Shown here in pieces: positions 1-8,376 of a stretch of 64,000 nt of DNA. A model generated the notes under the pieces. That model was not told where the DNA came from. It saw only the letters and a program-made list of their open reading frames with translations, and did no database searches. The position numbers and the translations under genes were made by a program. Numbering within the stretch: position 1 is the stretch's first letter; every line of letters begins with the position of its first letter. The DNA comes from Palsa-504 sp963834685. Its GTDB lineage: Bacteria > Actinomycetota > Actinomycetes > Streptosporangiales > Streptosporangiaceae. Where the stretch lies: the NCBI GenBank assembly GCA_963834685.1, contig CAWICW010000007.1, forward strand, positions 1-64,000. The letters are read 5' to 3'.

Positions 1-1
1 G

Positions 2-118
2 ACCCAGCCCATCTTCTGCGATCCCTACGCCCGGAACCGGGCCACCGGTGGCCTCGTCCTCATCGACGAGGCCACCAACGCCACGGTCGGCGCGGCCATG
101 ATCACCGACGCCCGCTAG
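2..118 (+). CDS. cysN: sulfate adenylyltransferase large subunit, C-terminal end (partial)
   Basis: Only the last 38 codons are inside the window, ending in TAG at 116-118. The peptide contains NRATGGLVLIDEATNATVGA, which matches the conserved C-terminal end of CysN/CysNC, the GTPase subunit of ATP sulfurylase in assimilatory sulfate activation (sulfate + ATP to APS). This segment belongs to the third, beta-barrel domain; the GTPase domain would lie upstream. Its last residues (MITDAR) show it ends without a fused APS-kinase domain, so it is CysN rather than CysNC. Recognition rests on a short but characteristic motif. Confidence 0.75.
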   Translation, partial: TQPIFCDPYARNRATGGLVLIDEATNATVGAAMITDAR

Positions 119-231
119 CCCTTGTGTCACACGCCCGGAGCGTCTGAAGGCGCCTGGCCGGCAAGCGGGAGACAGCGCTTCGTAATGGGTATGGTCCGAA
201 TTGCGGCTTATCGACGTGATGGGGAGTAACT

Positions 232-2349
232 GTGAGCGCTGAATCGCCTGCCGAGGGCAGCCGGACCACGACCCCGTTCCACGACCTGGCGGACTTCACC
301 GCGATCCCGCGGGTGACGGCCCTGCGGCTGTCACCGGACGGGAGCTGGCTGGCGGCGGCGGTGCAGACCCTGAGCCCGGACCGGAAGAAGTACCTGACCA
401 GCCTGTGGCGCATCGATACCGAGGGCGGCCCGGCGCGCCGGCTGACCCGGTCCGCGGAGGGCGAGGCCAGCCCGCGGTTCCTGCCGGACGGGTCCCTGCT
501 GTTCACCTCCAAGCGGCCCGATCCCGGAGCAGGACCGGCCCGGCGGGACGGCGCCGATGGCGCCGCGCTGTGGCTGCTGCCCCCCGGCGGGGGCGAGGCC
601 CGGATCGTGGCCGCCCCGCCCGGCGGGGTCACGGCGGCCGAGGTGGCCCGGGACGCCGGCTCCGTCGTGCTGAGCGCGCCGGTGCTGCCGGCCGCGGGCC
701 GCGACGGACCCGACGCGAACAGCGCCGCGGACGACGCCCGGTTGCGGGCCGAACGCGGCGACGCCGCGGTGACCGCCATCTTGCACGAGTCGGCCCCGGT
801 CAGGTACTGGGACCACGACCTCGGCCCGGACCAGGTCCGGCTGTTCTGCGTCGACCCGGACCTGCTCAACGAGGCAGCCGGGCCGGGCCAGGAGTTCGCC
901 GGGCTGCGTGACCTGACCCCGGACCCGGGCCGCGCGCTGGACGACGAGGCGTTCGAGCTGACCCCGGACGGCGCCTCGGTGATCACCGGGTGGCAGCTGT
1001 GGCACCCGGCCGGGCAGTCGTACGCCGAGCTGGTCATGATCGACGTCGCCACCGGGAAACGCCGCGTGCTGCTCGGCGCGCCGGAGTACAACTTCTCCGG
1101 CCCGCGTGTCTCGCCCGACGGGCGGTTCATCCTCTGCCAGCGGGAGACGCAGGCCACCCCGGAACGCCCGCCCGACCTGACCCTGGTCGTGCTGGGCGTC
1201 AACGGGGCGGGCGCGGCCGGGGAAGCCGGCCGCGACCTGCTGCCCGGCCTGGACCAGTGGCCCGCCGACCCGGCCTGGTCGCCCGATTCCCGGACCGTGT
1301 ACTTCGCCGCCGATGACGGCGGCCGGCGGCCGGTGTTCCGGGTCGACCCGCACACCGGCCAGGTGACCCGCGTGACCGGTGACGACGGCGCGTACACCGA
1401 CCTGAACCCGGCGCCGGACGGCCGGTACCTGTACGCGCTGCGCTCGGCGGTGGACTCGCCGCCCACCCCGGTCCGGATCGACCTGGACCCCGATACCGGC
1501 GCGGCCGGGCCGGTCACCCTGGACAGCCCGGGCGCTCCCCTGGCCGTGCCGGGCCGGCTGGCCGAGGTGCAGGCGGCCGCCGACGACGGCCAGCCGGTCC
1601 GGGCCTGGCTCGTGCTCCCGGAGGGTGCGTCGTCCGACCACCCCGCGCCGTTGCTGCTGTGGGTGCACGGCGGTCCGATGAGCAGCTGGAACGCCTGGTC
1701 CTGGCGGTGGAACCCGTGGCTCATGGCGGCCCGGGGCTACGCCGTGCTGCTGCCCGACCCGGCTTTGTCCACCGGTTACGGGCAGGACTTCATCGCTCGC
1801 GGTTATCACGACTGGGGGGCCAGGCCGTTCGCCGACATCATGGCCGTGACCGAGCCGGTGCTGGCCCGCCCGGACATCGACGCCGACCGGGTCGCCATGA
1901 TGGGCGGCTCCTACGGCGGTTACATGGCCAATTGGATGGCCGGCCACACCGACCGCTTCAAGGCAATCGTCAGCCATGCCGGGCTCTGGGCCCTGGACCA
2001 GATGTTCGGCACCACGGACCATCCGACGTTCTGGCGGCCGCAGTTCGGGGATCCGCTCACCCAGCCCGAGATGTACGAGGCGAACTCGCCGCACCGGCAC
2101 ATCGAGCGGATCCGTACGCCGATGCTGGTCATTCACGGCAACAAGGACTACCGCGTGCCGGTGTCAGAGGCGCTGCGGCTGTGGTGGGACCTGTCCCGGT
2201 ACGGCGTCGAGGCCAAGTTCCTGTACTTCCCGGACGAGAACCACTGGATCCTCACCCCGGGCAACGCGCGCATCTGGTACGAGACGGTCTTCGCCTTCCT
2301 GGCCCAGCACGTGCTCGGCCAGGAATGGCAGCGCCCCGCGCTGCTCTAG
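232..2349 (+). CDS. S9 family (acylaminoacyl/prolyl oligopeptidase-type) serine peptidase
   Basis: A 705-residue protein. The first ~420 residues are beta-propeller-like, with TolB/WD-type repeats such as LSPDGSWLA, VSPDGRFILC and WSPDSRTVYF. The C-terminal ~260 residues form an alpha/beta-hydrolase domain. The catalytic triad is visible: Ser560 in GGSYGGYM, Asp639 in GNKDYRVP and His671 in DENHW; WVHGGP supplies the oxyanion region. Family members release peptides or N-acylated residues from short peptides; with no signal peptide visible it is probably cytoplasmic. The GTG start at 232 is used because the frame upstream gives no better start. A hairpin with long G/C arms follows the stop at 2345-2384. 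Exact substrate cannot be read from sequence. Confidence 0.9.
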   Translation: MSAESPAEGSRTTTPFHDLADFTAIPRVTALRLSPDGSWLAAAVQTLSPDRKKYLTSLWRIDTEGGPARRLTRSAEGEASPRFLPDGSLLFTSKRPDPGAGPARRDGADGAALWLLPPGGGEARIVAAPPGGVTAAEVARDAGSVVLSAPVLPAAGRDGPDANSAADDARLRAERGDAAVTAILHESAPVRYWDHDLGPDQVRLFCVDPDLLNEAAGPGQEFAGLRDLTPDPGRALDDEAFELTPDGASVITGWQLWHPAGQSYAELVMIDVATGKRRVLLGAPEYNFSGPRVSPDGRFILCQRETQATPERPPDLTLVVLGVNGAGAAGEAGRDLLPGLDQWPADPAWSPDSRTVYFAADDGGRRPVFRVDPHTGQVTRVTGDDGAYTDLNPAPDGRYLYALRSAVDSPPTPVRIDLDPDTGAAGPVTLDSPGAPLAVPGRLAEVQAAADDGQPVRAWLVLPEGASSDHPAPLLLWVHGGPMSSWNAWSWRWNPWLMAARGYAVLLPDPALSTGYGQDFIARGYHDWGARPFADIMAVTEPVLARPDIDADRVAMMGGSYGGYMANWMAGHTDRFKAIVSHAGLWALDQMFGTTDHPTFWRPQFGDPLTQPEMYEANSPHRHIERIRTPMLVIHGNKDYRVPVSEALRLWWDLSRYGVEAKFLYFPDENHWILTPGNARIWYETVFAFLAQHVLGQEWQRPALL

Positions 2350-2384
2350 CGGGGGGCCAAGGGAGCCGTGCCCCCGTGGCTAGC
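2345..2384. terminator. G/C-rich hairpin after the S9 peptidase
   Basis: CTAGCGGGGGGC pairs imperfectly with GCCCCCGTGGCTAG across a short loop. There is no T-tract, so it may be a terminator of the actinobacterial type or a member of the G-rich palindromic repeat family seen elsewhere in the window. Confidence 0.45.
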
Positions 2385-2408
2385 GCAGATGACCCGTAGG
2401 CTGAGGGC

Positions 2409-3212
2409 ATGACCCGTGCGGATCTGGACAAACAGCCTGGTGACGTCGCGGCGATGTTCGACGGCATCGCCGAGCGCTACGACCTGCTGAACGACATCCT
2501 GTCCGCGGGCCAGGTCCGGCTGTGGCGGCGGGCCGTGGCCCGGATCACCGGCGCGGGCCCGGGTAACCGCGTGCTGGACCTGGCGGCCGGCACCGGCACG
2601 TCCGCCCTGTCGTTCACCGCCACCGGCGCCGACTGCGTGGCCTGCGACTTCTCCCTGGGCATGCTCCGGGCGGGCCGAGCGCGGGCCGCGAGGGCCGGCG
2701 GCCCTCCGACCGCGCGAGACTACGGTCGCCACCTGCGCGGGCTTGCGGGGGGTTCCAGGGGGGTCGTCCCCCCTGGGAAACTGAGCCTGGTGGCCGGCGA
2801 CGCGCTCCGGCTTCCGTTCCGTGACGAAGCGTTCGACGCGGTGACGATCTCGTTCGGGCTGCGCAACGTGGCCCGCCCGGGTACGGCGCTGGCCGAGATG
2901 CGCCGGGTGACCCGGCCCGGCGGCCGGCTGGTGGTGTGCGAGTTCAGCACGATCACGATTGCTCCCCTCGATATGCTTTACCGGCGTTACCTGATCAATG
3001 TCCTCCCGGCGATCGCGCAGCGGACGGCGCGAAATCCAGAGGCCTACCAGTACCTCGCCGAGTCGATCTCGGACTGGCCCGCTCAGCGCGAACTGGCCGG
3101 CGTGATCGAGGCGGCGGGCTGGTCGGCGGTGCGCTGGCGCGACCTGAGCCTGGGCGTGGTCGCGGTGCACGTCGCCCGGCGGGCCCCGGAGGCAAGCGGC
3201 CGACACGGCTGA
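2409..3212 (+). CDS. menG: demethylmenaquinone methyltransferase
   Basis: UbiE/MenG family SAM-dependent methyltransferase, 267 residues, catalysing the last step of menaquinone synthesis. The N-terminus FDGIAERYDLLNDILS and the SAM-binding motif VLDLAAGTGTSAL are diagnostic; GDALRLPFRDEAFDAVTISF and FGLRNV follow in the right order. The protein is about 30 residues longer than usual: a Gly/Arg/Pro-rich stretch (about residues 97-126) is inserted between the second and third motifs and is encoded by a G-rich palindromic repeat (2745-2783). Reading frame is kept. Its neighbours (menaquinone reductase, NADH dehydrogenase, polyprenyl synthase) support a role in respiratory quinone supply. Whether the insertion is tolerated is not known; it falls in a surface loop by motif order. 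Confidence 0.92.
   Translation: MTRADLDKQPGDVAAMFDGIAERYDLLNDILSAGQVRLWRRAVARITGAGPGNRVLDLAAGTGTSALSFTATGADCVACDFSLGMLRAGRARAARAGGPPTARDYGRHLRGLAGGSRGVVPPGKLSLVAGDALRLPFRDEAFDAVTISFGLRNVARPGTALAEMRRVTRPGGRLVVCEFSTITIAPLDMLYRRYLINVLPAIAQRTARNPEAYQYLAESISDWPAQRELAGVIEAAGWSAVRWRDLSLGVVAVHVARRAPEASGRHG
2745..2783. repeat. G-rich palindromic repeat inserted within menG
   Basis: A run of six G, TTCC, then AGGGGGG-TCGT-CCCCCCT forms a near-perfect hairpin. The same signature (six Gs, TC, more Gs, TCGTCC, Cs) occurs at 9667-9705, 11838-11905 and 20480-20600. Here the repeat lies in frame inside a methyltransferase gene and accounts for its extra residues. Confidence 0.7.
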
Positions 3213-3224
3213 CCCCCCGATGGC

Positions 3225-3240
3225 GACCCCCATGGGGGTC
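3225..3240. terminator. 16-bp perfect palindrome after menG
   Basis: GACCCCCATGGGGGTC is a perfect 16-bp inverted repeat starting 13 bp after the menG stop and followed by TAAACTAAAG. It could end menG transcription just before the Rex-controlled promoter. Confidence 0.45.
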
Positions 3241-3259
3241 TAAACTAAAGGCAAAGAAT

Positions 3260-3277
3260 TTGTGAAGCGGTTCACAA
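3260..3277. promoter_or_regulatory. Rex operator upstream of the menaquinone reductase/nuo genes
   Basis: TTGTGAA-GCGG-TTCACAA is an 18-bp perfect inverted repeat with a 4-bp spacer and matches the Rex consensus TTGTGAANNNNTTCACAA described in Streptomyces, where Rex represses respiratory genes including the nuo operon when NADH/NAD+ is low. It lies 19 bp before the GTG start of the reductase gene, a repression position. The rex gene is not in the window. Confidence 0.85.
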
Positions 3278-3296
3278 GAGTTCAGGATCTTACCCC

Positions 3297-4604
3297 GTGA
3301 CCGAGCATAGTCCCCCAGTCACCCAGGCCAGCGACGGAGCCGGCCAGCGCCGCCCCGCCGACCAAGCCGATGTCATCGTGGTCGGCGCCGGGCCGGCGGG
3401 TTCGACGACCGCCTATTACCTGGCCCAGGCCGGGCTCGACGTCCTGCTGCTGGAGAAGTCCAGGTTCCCGCGGGAGAAGGTGTGCGGCGACGGCCTGACC
3501 CCGCGCGGGGTCAAGGCGCTGGTGGCCATGGGCATCGGCGTCAGCGAGCGGGACGGCTGGGTCCGCAACAAGGGCCTGCGCGTCATCGGCGCGGGCAAGC
3601 GGATGGAGCTGCCCTGGCCCGAACTGTCCAGCTACCCGGAGTACGGGCTGGTCCGGCCCCGGACCGACCTGGACCAGATGCTGGCCCGCCGGGCCCAGCA
3701 GGCCGGCGCCCGGCTGCTCGAGGGCATCACCGTGACCGGCCCGGTCCTCGACGACCGGACCGGCCGCATCACCGGGGTGGCGGCCAAGGCCGCCGACGGC
3801 GAGCGTACCTACCGGGCCCGGGTCATCGTGGCGGCGGACGGCAACTCCTCCCGCCTGTCGGTGTCGATGGGGCTGCGAAAGCGGGACGACCGGCCGCTCG
3901 GCGTGGCGGTGCGGACCTACTACCAGAGCCCGCGGCACGACGATGACTACCTGGAGTCCTGGCTGGACCTGTGGGACGGCGACCGGCTGCTGCCCGGGTA
4001 CGGCTGGATCTTCGGCATGGGCGACGGGACGTCCAACGTCGGGCTGGGGCTGCTGAACACCAGCGCCGCGTTCGGCCATACCGACTATCACGCCATGCTG
4101 CGCAAGTGGCTGGCGGGCATGCCGGCCGAGTGGGGCTTCACCGAGGAGAACCGCACCCAGCCGATCCGGGGCGCGGCGCTGCCCATGGGCTTCAACCGGA
4201 CCCCGCACTATTACCGAGGCCTGCTGCTGGTCGGCGACGCCGGCGGCATGGTGAACCCGTTCAACGGCGAGGGGATCGCGTACGCGATGGAGTCGGGAGA
4301 GATCCTGGCCCGGACCATCGCGCAGGCCCTGGCCCGGGCCCGGCGGACCGAGACCGAACGGGTCCTGGCCGGGTATCCGCGGGCGCTCAACCAGGCCTAC
4401 GGCGGCTACTACGCCGCGGGCCGGGTGTTCGTCAAGGCGATCGGCCGGCCAGGGCTGATGCGCTTCGCGACCAGGCACAGCATGTCCCGGCCGGCCCTGA
4501 TGGGCTTCGCGCTCAAACTGCTCGCCAACCTGACCGATCCGCGGGGGGATGCGGCAGACCGGCTGGTCAGCGGCCTGTCCAAGCTCGCCCCTAACCCTGA
4601 GTGA
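3297..4604 (+). CDS. FAD-dependent geranylgeranyl/menaquinone reductase
   Basis: A 435-residue protein of the geranylgeranyl-reductase/digeranylgeranylglycerophospholipid-reductase family. The N-terminal dinucleotide-binding motif VIVVGAGPAGSTTAYYLAQ is followed by the family signature FPREKVCGDGLTPRGVKAL. The second FAD motif LLLVGDAGGMVNPFNGEGIA is present near residue 310. In mycobacteria the homologue MenJ saturates one isoprene unit of menaquinone-9, and the neighbours here (menG, nuo, polyprenyl synthase) support quinone-tail reduction, though a polyprenyl lipid substrate is possible. It starts with GTG 19 bp after a Rex operator, so expression is probably tied to the NADH/NAD+ ratio. 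The gap to nuoA is 65 bp, so it may be cotranscribed with nuo. Confidence 0.9.
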   Translation: MTEHSPPVTQASDGAGQRRPADQADVIVVGAGPAGSTTAYYLAQAGLDVLLLEKSRFPREKVCGDGLTPRGVKALVAMGIGVSERDGWVRNKGLRVIGAGKRMELPWPELSSYPEYGLVRPRTDLDQMLARRAQQAGARLLEGITVTGPVLDDRTGRITGVAAKAADGERTYRARVIVAADGNSSRLSVSMGLRKRDDRPLGVAVRTYYQSPRHDDDYLESWLDLWDGDRLLPGYGWIFGMGDGTSNVGLGLLNTSAAFGHTDYHAMLRKWLAGMPAEWGFTEENRTQPIRGAALPMGFNRTPHYYRGLLLVGDAGGMVNPFNGEGIAYAMESGEILARTIAQALARARRTETERVLAGYPRALNQAYGGYYAAGRVFVKAIGRPGLMRFATRHSMSRPALMGFALKLLANLTDPRGDAADRLVSGLSKLAPNPE

Positions 4605-4669
4605 AGGGTCATGCCGGTTGTCCCTAGGATAAGGGGTTGGCATCCGGCCCGTGGAGGGAGGAAACATCG

Positions 4670-5029
4670 ATGAGGCTCTACGTTCCGATCCTCGTGCTGG
4701 CCCTGCTGGCCCTCGGCTTCGCCGCCTTCTCCGTAACCTTCGGCGCCATCGCCGGGCCGAAGCGGTGGAACCGGGCCAAGCTGGAGAGCTACGAATGCGG
4801 CATCGAGCCGACGCCGCACCCGGCGGGCGGGGGCCGGATCCCGGTCAAGTACTACGTGACCGCGATGTTGTTCATCCTGTTCGACATCGAGATCATTTTC
4901 CTGTATCCCTGGGCGGTCACCTTCGACAAGCTCGGCGCCTTCGGCCTGATCGAGATGGTGACCTTCGTGATAACCGTGCTGGTCGCCTACGCGTACGTCT
5001 GGCGGCGCGGCGGCCTGGAGTGGGATTAG
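4670..5029 (+). CDS. nuoA: NADH-quinone oxidoreductase subunit A
   Basis: First gene of the 14-gene complex I operon. A 119-residue membrane protein with three hydrophobic segments; the conserved YECGIEPTP loop and the FDIEIIFLYPWA segment identify it. It sits at the junction of membrane and peripheral arms close to the quinone channel. The ATG at 4670 is chosen because GGGAGGA lies 7-8 bp before it; the longer upstream frame lacks support. nuoB begins 3 bp after the stop. Confidence 0.95.
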   Translation: MRLYVPILVLALLALGFAAFSVTFGAIAGPKRWNRAKLESYECGIEPTPHPAGGGRIPVKYYVTAMLFILFDIEIIFLYPWAVTFDKLGAFGLIEMVTFVITVLVAYAYVWRRGGLEWD

Positions 5030-5031
5030 CC

Positions 5032-5592
5032 ATGGGTGTCGAAGAGATGCTGCCGAGTGGCGTGCTGCTGACCTCGGTGGAGAAGGTGGCCGGCTGGGCC
5101 CGGGCCCGTTCGGTGTGGCCGGCCACCTTCGGCCTGGCCTGCTGCGCCATCGAGCTGTTCCAGACCGGCAGCCCCAAGCACGACCTGGCCAGGTTCGGCA
5201 TGGAACGGGCCTCCAACACCCCGCGGCAGGCGGACCTGATGATCGTGGCCGGCCGGCTCAGCCAGAAGATGGCGCCGGTGACCAGGCAGATCTACGACCA
5301 GATGTCCAACCCCAAGTGGGTCATCTCGATGGGCGTGTGCGCCTCCAGCGGCGGCATGTTCAACAACTACGCGATCGTGCAGGGCTGTGACCACGTCATC
5401 CCGGTCGACATCTACCTGCCCGGCTGCCCGCCGCGCCCGGAGATGCTGCTCGACGCGATCCTCAAGCTGCACGACAAGATCATGAACATGAAGCTCGGCA
5501 AGGACCGGGACCGGCAGATCACCGAGCTCGAGGAGGCCCGGCTGAACCAGCGGGCGGTGCGCCTGGTCGCCCCCGAGGGATCCGGGCTGTGA
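5032..5592 (+). CDS. nuoB: NADH-quinone oxidoreductase subunit B (cluster N2)
   Basis: A 186-residue peripheral-arm subunit that carries the terminal [4Fe-4S] cluster N2, which passes electrons to menaquinone. The cysteine ligands are visible: the tandem pair in GLACCAIEL, the one in SMGVCASSGGMF and the one in YLPGCPPRPE. The ATG at 5032 follows the nuoA stop directly. It overlaps nuoC by 4 bp (GTGA), consistent with translational coupling. Confidence 0.96.
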   Translation: MGVEEMLPSGVLLTSVEKVAGWARARSVWPATFGLACCAIELFQTGSPKHDLARFGMERASNTPRQADLMIVAGRLSQKMAPVTRQIYDQMSNPKWVISMGVCASSGGMFNNYAIVQGCDHVIPVDIYLPGCPPRPEMLLDAILKLHDKIMNMKLGKDRDRQITELEEARLNQRAVRLVAPEGSGL

Positions 5593-6302
5593 GCGAACCC
5601 GGCCCGGACCCGAAGGCGGATCCCGCCGGAGCGGACGCCAACCTGCCCGCCCGGCTCGGCGAGGAGCGGCTGAGCGAGCCGGTCATCCGCAGCGGCATGT
5701 TCGGCGTGCAGGGCACCCCGGACACCTCCGGCTTCGGGCTGCTCCGAGTACACCAGCAGCCCCCGCGGCACAGCCCGCGCCCGTATGGCTCCTACTTCGA
5801 CGAGATCGCCGACACGCTCGGCTTCTCCGATGCCATCGAGCGGGTGGTGGTCGACCGGGGCGAGCTGACCTTCCACGTCCGCCGGGAGCGGCTGCCGGAG
5901 GTGGCGGCGAAACTGCGCGACGACCCCGCGCTCCGCTTCGAGCTGTGCAGCGGGGTATCCGGCGTGCACTACCCGGAAGAGGTCGGGCGCGAACTGCACG
6001 CGGTGTACCACATGCTGTCGATCACGCACAACCGCCGGGTGCGGCTGGAAGTAAGCGTGCCGGATGCCGACCCGCACGTGCCGTCACTGGTCGGCGTGTA
6101 CCCGACCTGCAACTGGCACGAGCGGGAGACGTGGGATTTCTTCGGCATCGTCTTCGACGGGCATCCCGCGCTGACCAGGATCGAGATGCCTGACGACTGG
6201 AAGGGTCACCCGCAGCGCAAGGACTACCCGCTCGGCGGCATCCCGGTCGAGTACCGCGGCGCCACGATCCCCCCTCCCGACGAGCGGAGGCACTACTCAT
6301 GA
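5589..6302 (+). CDS. nuoC: NADH-quinone oxidoreductase subunit C
   Basis: 237 residues; the 30-kDa subunit of the peripheral arm. The signature HERETWDFFGIVFDGHPALTR followed by DDWKGHPQRKDYPLGG is diagnostic. An N-terminal extension rich in Pro/Ala (about 40 residues) is typical of actinobacterial NuoC. Starts with GTG overlapping nuoB and ends with ATGA overlap into nuoD. NuoC and NuoD are separate genes here, not fused as in enterobacteria. Confidence 0.95.
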   Translation: MSEPGPDPKADPAGADANLPARLGEERLSEPVIRSGMFGVQGTPDTSGFGLLRVHQQPPRHSPRPYGSYFDEIADTLGFSDAIERVVVDRGELTFHVRRERLPEVAAKLRDDPALRFELCSGVSGVHYPEEVGRELHAVYHMLSITHNRRVRLEVSVPDADPHVPSLVGVYPTCNWHERETWDFFGIVFDGHPALTRIEMPDDWKGHPQRKDYPLGGIPVEYRGATIPPPDERRHYS

Positions 6303-7675
6303 CCAGCGGCATGCCGCACGCGGCGGCCGGAGCGAGCGACGCCGAGGCCACCGAGGGCCGGGTCTACACGGTCTCCGGCGAGGACTGGGACGAGATCGTC
6401 GCGGCCGCGAACGAGACCACGGACTTCGAGAGCGGCGAGCGGATCGTCGTCAACATGGGCCCCCAGCACCCGTCCACCCACGGGGTGCTCCGGCTGGTCC
6501 TGACGCTGGAGGGGGAAACCGTGGCCGAGGTGCGCCCGGCCATCGGCTACCTGCACACCGGCATCGAGAAGAACATGGAGTACCGCACCTGGACGCAGGG
6601 CGTCACGTTCTGCACCCGGGCCGACTACCTGATGCCGATCTTCAATGAGACCGCCTACTGCCTCGCGGTGGAGCGGCTGCTCGGCATCGAGGACAGGATT
6701 CCCGAACGCGCCCAGATCATCAGGGTCCTGATGATGGAGCTCAACCGGGTCTCCTCGCACCTGGGCGGGATCGCCCCGATGGGCCTGGAGCTGGGCGCGA
6801 CCACGATCTACACCCAGGGCGCGCGCATGCGCGAACGCGTCCTGGACCTGCTGGAGCTGATCACCGGCCTGCGGATGAACCACGCCTACATCAGGCCCGG
6901 CGGGGTGGCGCAGGACCTGCCGCCGGGAGCGCTCGAGGCGATCCGCGCGTTCGACGACGGCGCGCCGAAGCTGATCCACGATCTGCGCACGCTGATCGAC
7001 GCCAACCCGATCTTCATCGGCCGGAACAAGGGCATCGCCTACCTCGACCTGCAGGGCTGCATGGCCCTCGGCGTGACCGGTCCCGTCCTGCGGTCGACCG
7101 GGCTGCCCTGGGACCTGCGCAAATCCCAGCCGTACTGCGGTTACGAGACCTACGACTTCGACGTGCCGGTGACGGACACGTGTGACGCGTACGGCCGGTA
7201 CCTGATCAGGATGGACGAGATCGAGCAGTCGATGCGGATCGTCATGCAGTGCGTCGACCGGCTGGCGGACCGCGGTTCGCCCGGCCCGGCGGCCGACCCG
7301 GTGATCATCCCCGACGCCAAGATCGGCTGGCCGGCCCAGCTGTCGCTCGGCCCCGACGGCCTCGGCCCGTCACCGCAGCACATCGCGCACATCATGGGCC
7401 AGTCCATGGAGGCGCTCATCCATCACTTCAAGCTGATCACCGAGGGGTTCCGGGTGCCGGCCGGCCAGGCGTACGCGACGATCGAGTCCCCCCGGGGCGA
7501 ACTGGCCGCGCACGTGGTCAGCGACGGCGGGACCAGGCCGTACCGGGTACACCTGCGCGACCCCTCGTTCGTGCACCTGCAGTCGGTCGCCGCGATGTGC
7601 GAGGGCGGCATGGTGGCCGACCTGATCCCCGCGATCGCGAGCCTCGATCCCGTGATGGGAGGCGTAGACCGGTAA
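6299..7675 (+). CDS. nuoD: NADH-quinone oxidoreductase subunit D
   Basis: 458 residues, the 49-kDa subunit related to the large subunit of NiFe hydrogenases; it forms the quinone-binding pocket with NuoB. NMGPQHPSTHGVLRLVLTLEGE contains the conserved His-rich loop, and GYLHTGIEKNMEYRTW and the C-terminal DPVMGGVDR match the family. The cysteine ligands of hydrogenases are absent, as expected. It shares the A of TAATG with nuoE. Confidence 0.96.
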   Translation: MTSGMPHAAAGASDAEATEGRVYTVSGEDWDEIVAAANETTDFESGERIVVNMGPQHPSTHGVLRLVLTLEGETVAEVRPAIGYLHTGIEKNMEYRTWTQGVTFCTRADYLMPIFNETAYCLAVERLLGIEDRIPERAQIIRVLMMELNRVSSHLGGIAPMGLELGATTIYTQGARMRERVLDLLELITGLRMNHAYIRPGGVAQDLPPGALEAIRAFDDGAPKLIHDLRTLIDANPIFIGRNKGIAYLDLQGCMALGVTGPVLRSTGLPWDLRKSQPYCGYETYDFDVPVTDTCDAYGRYLIRMDEIEQSMRIVMQCVDRLADRGSPGPAADPVIIPDAKIGWPAQLSLGPDGLGPSPQHIAHIMGQSMEALIHHFKLITEGFRVPAGQAYATIESPRGELAAHVVSDGGTRPYRVHLRDPSFVHLQSVAAMCEGGMVADLIPAIASLDPVMGGVDR

Positions 7676-8376
7676 TGCCGTTCAGCGACGATGTGCGCTC
7701 TCGTCTCGACCCGGACGCGGCGCGGATCATCGGCCAGTACCCGGGCTCGAGATCGGCACTGCTGCCGCTGCTCCATCTCGTCCAGTCGGAGGAGGGCTAT
7801 GTCTCCCAGGACGGCATCGAGTACTGCGCGGCCAAGCTCGGACTGACCGAGACCGACGTCACCGGGGTGGTCAGCTTCTACACCATGTACAAGCGTCGCC
7901 CGGTCGGCCAGTATCACGTCGGCGTGTGCACGAACACCGTGTGCGCGGTGCTGGGCGGCAACCAGATCCTCGCCGAACTCCGCGAGCACCTCGGCGTGGG
8001 CGACGACGAGACCACGCCGGACGGCCAGGTCAGCCTGGAGCACGTGGAGTGCAACGCCGCCTGCGAGTACGCGCCGGTGATGATGGTGAACTGGGAGTTC
8101 TTCGACAACATGACACCGCAATCGGCCCGCCAGCTCGCCGACGACCTGCGCGCCGGGAACCAGGTGACGCCGACCCGCGGTCCGGGGCGGCTGGTCACCT
8201 GGCGCGAGGCGGCCCGGATCCTGGCCGGCTTCAACGACGACCTGGCCACCGAGGGCCCGGCCGCGGGACCGGCCGACCTGGTCGGCCTCAGGATCGCCAA
8301 GGAGCACGGCTGGACCGCGCCGGAACCAGGGCGGGCGGGCGGCAAAGCGGGCGACCAAGCGAAGGAGCCGCGGTGA
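7675..8376 (+). CDS. nuoE: NADH-quinone oxidoreductase subunit E
   Basis: 233 residues, thioredoxin-fold subunit carrying the [2Fe-2S] cluster N1a. The four cysteine ligands appear as CTNTVCAVLGG and ECNAACEYAPVMMVN. The C-terminal ~60 residues are a variable tail rich in Ala/Gly. It forms the NADH-oxidising module with NuoF and NuoG. It overlaps nuoD by one base and nuoF by four (GTGA). Confidence 0.95.
   Translation: MPFSDDVRSRLDPDAARIIGQYPGSRSALLPLLHLVQSEEGYVSQDGIEYCAAKLGLTETDVTGVVSFYTMYKRRPVGQYHVGVCTNTVCAVLGGNQILAELREHLGVGDDETTPDGQVSLEHVECNAACEYAPVMMVNWEFFDNMTPQSARQLADDLRAGNQVTPTRGPGRLVTWREAARILAGFNDDLATEGPAAGPADLVGLRIAKEHGWTAPEPGRAGGKAGDQAKEPR

Noticed and set aside
102..1724. 540-codon minus-strand frame opposite the S9 peptidase
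   Set aside because: Ser/Arg/Pro-rich shadow without motifs; the plus-strand peptidase has its full catalytic triad.
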